Of a stretch of 64,000 nucleotides of DNA, positions 60,662-64,000 are shown piece by piece. The notes under the pieces were generated by a model. It searched no databases, was not told the DNA's origin, and was given only the letters and a program-made list of their open reading frames with translations. The translations under genes were made by a program, and so were the position numbers. Numbering within the stretch: position 1 is the first letter of the stretch; the number at the start of each line of letters is the position of its first letter. The DNA is from CAWAND01 sp963727915. Lineage in GTDB: Bacteria; Chloroflexota; Anaerolineae; Anaerolineales; E44-bin32. The stretch lies in assembly GCA_963727915.1 (NCBI GenBank), contig CAVSID010000006.1, positions 1-64,000 on the forward strand, written 5' to 3'.

Positions 60662-62071
60662 CTAGTACCTGCGCTCGCCGACGCCGAAGATAGAGGGTGG
60701 CAGGTGAATTCCGAAGGCCTCGATCTGATCCATGAACTTCGGCCGCAGGCCGGTTGGCCTGAGCCGTCCAATAACACGTCCGTCCTCGATAGCGGTCTGC
60801 TCAAACACGAACAGATCCATCATCGTGATGACGTCGCCTTCCATGCCCTGTACTTCGGAGATATGGGTCACCTTGCGCGCGCCGTCTCGCATGCGCTCCA
60901 AGTGGACCACCAACTGAAGGGCGGAAGAAATCTGCTCGCGAATAGCCCGCTGCGGCAGATCCATGCCAGCCATCAAGGTCATGGTCTCGATACGGGAGAG
61001 CGTATCCCGGGGGCTATTGGAGTGAGCCGTGGTCATAGAGCCGTCATGGCCGGTGTTCATGGCCTGAAGCATGTCCAGTGCAGCCAAGTCTCGGATTTCC
61101 CCAACGATGATGCGGTCGGGGCGCATTCGCAAGGCGTTCACCACAAGGTTCTGAATGGTGACTTCGCCACGGCCCTCGATGTTCGGCGGGCGTTTTTCCA
61201 GCGATACCACGTGCTCCTGGCGCAACTGAAGCTCGGCTGCGTCCTCGATGGTGACGATGCGTTCGTCGGACGGGATGAATTGGGACATGACATTGAGGAA
61301 GGTCGTCTTCCCCGAACCGGTACCACCGGAAATGATCATGTTCACCCGGGAGACAACCGCGGCTTTGAGGAACTCTATGGCTTCAGCCGTCACCGTCCCG
61401 AACTCAATCAACTGCTCAATCGTGATCGGGATCTTGGCGAATTTTCGGATCGTCAGCACCGGCCCGACGAGCGAAATGGGTGGGATGATTGCGTTGACGC
61501 GCGAGCCATCCGGAAGGCGAGCATCGACGTACGGGCTGGACTCATCGATGCGCCGGCCGAGCGGCGCCACGATGCGGTCAATAATGCGCATTAGATGGTC
61601 GTCACTCTCGAATGACGCCGGCTCGCGGAGGAGTTTGCCCGACCGCTCGATGTAGATGTTCTTGGAGCCGTTGACCATCACCTCGGTGATGGTCTCATCG
61701 GCCAGCAGGGGCTCCAGCGGACCCAGGCCAAGTATCTCGGCCACGATCTGCTCGAACAGTCGGCGCCGCTCCGGGCGAGACAGGACGATCTTCTCTTCTG
61801 CCAGGATGTTCTCAAAAAGCTCCTCGATCGTGCGCCGGACCTCTGCCGTCTGGCTGACATCCATCGTCGGATCGAGTTCCGACAGTAGTTTGTTTTGGAC
61901 GCGCGTCTTGAGGTCGTGGTAGGTGTCACGCTGAACCGTGCCTGGAGGCGAACTGCGCCTGGCACTGATGCCGCTCAGGCGACCCGTGCCATCCTTTCGG
62001 GATGGCACGCTGGGGCTGGCACCACTGCCTTCGGGAGCCTGGCCCTGTTCAATACGTTTGAGTAGAGACAA
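60662..62071 (-). CDS. cpaF: Tad pilus assembly ATPase (CpaF/TadA)
   Basis: Secretion ATPase powering pilus assembly. 469 residues, intact. Walker A MIISGGTGSGKTTFLNVMS, Asp box TIEDAAELQL, Walker B RPDRIIVGEIRD and the His box TGHDGSMTTAHSNSPRD. The N-terminal segment (VQRDTYHDLKTRVQNKLLSE) is the usual CpaF start. TTG at 62071 is the start codon, with GGAGG six bases upstream. Confidence 0.95.
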   Translation of the reverse strand: MSLLKRIEQGQAPEGSGASPSVPSRKDGTGRLSGISARRSSPPGTVQRDTYHDLKTRVQNKLLSELDPTMDVSQTAEVRRTIEELFENILAEEKIVLSRPERRRLFEQIVAEILGLGPLEPLLADETITEVMVNGSKNIYIERSGKLLREPASFESDDHLMRIIDRIVAPLGRRIDESSPYVDARLPDGSRVNAIIPPISLVGPVLTIRKFAKIPITIEQLIEFGTVTAEAIEFLKAAVVSRVNMIISGGTGSGKTTFLNVMSQFIPSDERIVTIEDAAELQLRQEHVVSLEKRPPNIEGRGEVTIQNLVVNALRMRPDRIIVGEIRDLAALDMLQAMNTGHDGSMTTAHSNSPRDTLSRIETMTLMAGMDLPQRAIREQISSALQLVVHLERMRDGARKVTHISEVQGMEGDVITMMDLFVFEQTAIEDGRVIGRLRPTGLRPKFMDQIEAFGIHLPPSIFGVGERRY

Positions 62072-62112
62072 CGAGTACCTCCAAGCGCCCTATCACGGGC
62101 CGTATCCCCCCA

Positions 62113-63376
62113 TTATCGGCTGAAGAGCCTCGGCCTTTCGGTTTCCTGCTCGGACTCCAGTTCCCCGGGGCCCTCAACCAATCTTTGCCTGATTGTACCA
62201 AGAAGATCCAGGATGTTCTTTGCAGGTACCTTACCCTTTTCGCCTAACAATAATGGGATTCCGCGGTTAATGGAGCTTGTTACGACCTGCTCCTCGGCCG
62301 GAATCTCGCCGTCAACGGGCCGTTTCAGGTTTTCGGCGACAGCCTCGCTGCTGATCCCTGTCTTGCGATCGGTCTTGTTCAGAACGAAGAACACCTGTTC
62401 GCGCGGATACTCAAGCACGCTCAGCAAATCGAACAAGAGCCGCACATCCTTGATGGCGGGGATATCAGGCGTCGCCACGGCCACCAGCAGATCGGCAGCG
62501 TCAAGGATCGCCAGGGTCACGTCGTCCATAACCGAACTTGTGTCAACCACGACATAGGCGAAGTTGGCCTTCATGTATTCGAGGACCTTGCGAACCTGAT
62601 CGGCACGGACCTCGTCTGCCATCTCAGGGCGTGGCGGCGCCGCCAGGACTTTCAGGCCGCATTCATGGGTCATAAGGACGTCACCAACGTAATCCGAATC
62701 GAGCTCATCCGCCCTGGCGGCCAAGTCCACGATGCTGTTCTTGACCTGCATATTCATGAAGACCGACACGTCGCCGAACTGTAGATTGCCATCCACCAGG
62801 ACCGTAGGCGTTTCCTCGGTGTTCAAGCCAATCGCCAGGTTGGTGGCCAGAGTGGTGCAGCCCACTCCGCCCTTGGCGCTGTAGACCGCAATCAGCTTGC
62901 TGTCGCGCAGCGGGCCGTGGCCGGAAGTCTTTCCACCCTGGGCAGGCATCGAGCTGCGCGGGCTTGGCTGCGATAGCCTTCTGCTCCTTGGCCCGCGTGG
63001 AGACAAAACGAATGGTCTTGATCAGCTCGTCGCCAGACGGAGGCTTGGCAATGAAGTCTCGTGCGCCGGCCAGCATGGCGCGGCGCATGTAGTCGGCCTC
63101 ACTCTGCACCGACAGCATCACAACCTGGGCGAAGGGGACATCCTTGAGCAGGGCTTCGGTGACGGCGATCCCGTCCATATCCGGCATGTTGATGTCCATC
63201 AGCACGACTTCCGGCTGCGTGTCGGACGCCAACTGAAGGGCTTCTTCCCCGGATCTGGCGGCACCGACGACATCGATGTCGGCCTCGAACTGAAGCAGCT
63301 TGCGAATGTTCTCGCGCGTTTCAGCGATGTCGTCGACGATCAGTACCCGGATATTTCCCTCCGGGCTATCGGGCAT
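62113..63376 (-). CDS. cpaE: Tad pilus localisation protein CpaE/TadZ (receiver-ATPase), one frame break
   Basis: Residues 1-125 are a receiver domain (VLIVDDIAET; VVLMDINMPDMDG; FIAKPPS), then a ParA/MinD-like domain with deviant Walker A YSAKGGVGCTTLATNLA, keeping the signature Lys but with Cys for the P-loop Lys, as in many CpaE proteins. VLVDGNLQFGDV and VVVDTSSVMDDV follow. A frame break near 62950 lies in the linker. GGAGG precedes the ATG at 63376. About 420 residues. Confidence 0.9.
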
Positions 63377-63417
63377 TCATGCCTCCGTCTACCCTAACCA
63401 ATCTCTACCCAAGCATG

Positions 63418-64000
63418 TTACGGCGAAGGTGTTGCGGCAGCACTACCTGGGATGGTTGATTCCAAGTTGCGGGGTGGGGCTTTAAGCACCGGTTCAAGGC
63501 CATATGGGAGCTTGGACGGAACGGCGATGTCGTAGTTGTCAATCAGGTATTGCAGGGTCACGCTGGAGGTCGTCTCGTCGGTTGCGTCTCCGGGTCCACG
63601 CAAGGTCAAGGTCATGTTGGCTCCCGCGTTCAGGGCCCACTCCATGGCCAAGGCATCCTGTGGTGTCACGATGAGGGAAATCAGGTCGGGTGGCTTGACC
63701 ACTGTGGCGACAGCTTGCTGATTGGCTGGCGCGCCCGCCCCCTGCTGTGGAACCGGTGTGGGTTGCACCGACTGGGACTTGTATTCGCCCACATGGAGCA
63801 CGCGGGCATTGGCAATCAGACGTTGGGAAACCAATCTCGGGCGCTGGTTCTCGAGCGGGTTCGGGATCAGGTATACCTGTTGGCCCGTGTTTTCTTCGGT
63901 GTCAACCCTGCCCATCGGCACGGGCTGCGGCGATTCGGCGGTTGTGCCGCCCTGGTTCTGCGTAGCCTTGTTGGCTCCCACGGCGGTGAGGATTGCACCA
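63418..64000 (-). CDS. cpaB: Flp pilus assembly protein CpaB/RcpC, partial
   Basis: C-terminal part of a CpaB-like protein; the gene runs off the right edge, so the N-terminal membrane helix and SAF domain are missing. Visible: ILTAVGANKATQ, IPNPLENQRPRLVSQRLIAN, ARVLHVG, then a Pro/Gln linker, PPDLISLIVTPQDALAMEWA and NAGANMTLTLRGPGD, the latter two being the RcpC/CpaB C-terminal domain. Upstream of cpaE, as usual in tad loci. Confidence 0.82.
   Translation of the reverse strand, partial: GAILTAVGANKATQNQGGTTAESPQPVPMGRVDTEENTGQQVYLIPNPLENQRPRLVSQRLIANARVLHVGEYKSQSVQPTPVPQQGAGAPANQQAVATVVKPPDLISLIVTPQDALAMEWALNAGANMTLTLRGPGDATDETTSSVTLQYLIDNYDIAVPSKLPYGLEPVLKAPPRNLESTIPGSAAATPSP

Overview
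The window joins two unrelated genomes. Bases 1 to about 5988 are AT-rich and carry a Bacillaceae-type block, all on the minus strand: an N-terminally truncated AlkA-type DNA glycosylase, the 23S rRNA methyltransferase rlmD, and the comQ-comX-comP competence quorum-sensing locus. From about 5989 to the end the DNA is clearly GC-rich and reads as one chromosomal segment of a probable Chloroflexota bacterium (Anaerolineae-like; inferred from single-membrane gene content, Thr/Pro/Ala-rich linkers after lipoboxes, long-form HPF and the tad locus, not proven). At the joint an alpha-galactosidase and the glycosylase are cut inside their coding regions, with no insertion sequence, integrase, repeat or tRNA. 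An assembly or amplification chimera is far more likely than gene transfer.

More than half of the longer genes, including rpoC, mutL, lon, folC and rlmD, are split between reading frames while every conserved motif survives across the break. This looks like uncorrected indel errors at roughly one per 1 to 3 kb, so I give such genes as single features with the frame breaks noted and do not call pseudogenes.

Layout of the GC-rich part. 6-12 kb: alpha-galactosidase fragment, msrB, a DUF4332-like protein, an MFS transporter, a TIM-barrel/SnoaL-like protein, dinB and a small zinc-ribbon protein. 12.5-16.8 kb: an operon rplU-rpmA-rpmE-tdk-hpt-cca with a consensus promoter; its L31 carries an RNA polymerase alpha-CTD-like domain. 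16.8-21.3 kb: rpoC, standing alone without rpoB, with its own promoter and a terminator-like leader hairpin. 21.3-28 kb: a signalling group made of a large membrane sensor kinase and a divergent set encoding a receiver-ATPase of the CpaE type, a sirtuin and a GAF kinase. 28-33.5 kb: mutL, a HAD hydrolase, a lone CoA-transferase subunit, an S41 protease and a YugP-type metallopeptidase. 33.5-39.7 kb: a structured leader and mgtE, then lipid kinase, YdjC deacetylase, methyltransferase, trmI, zinc-ribbon protein and Nudix hydrolase. 39.7-46 kb: rplY, two small membrane-anchored proteins, pth and mfd. 46-51 kb: SH3 lipoprotein, lon, folC. 51-55.5 kb: a PhnDCEE-type ABC importer whose permeases carry extra extracytoplasmic domains. 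55.6-58.6 kb: HNH nuclease, a nucleotidyltransferase-like protein, hpf, comF. 58.7-64 kb: the tad (Flp) pilus genes cpaB-cpaE-cpaF-tadB-tadC, with cpaB running off the end.

The points I would look at first are the L31/alpha-CTD fusion, the PhnE permeases with inserted Ig-like domains, the CpaE-like protein lacking both ATPase lysines beside a sirtuin and two kinases, the possible divergent M-box before mgtE, the isolated attenuator-led rpoC, and the chimeric joint itself.
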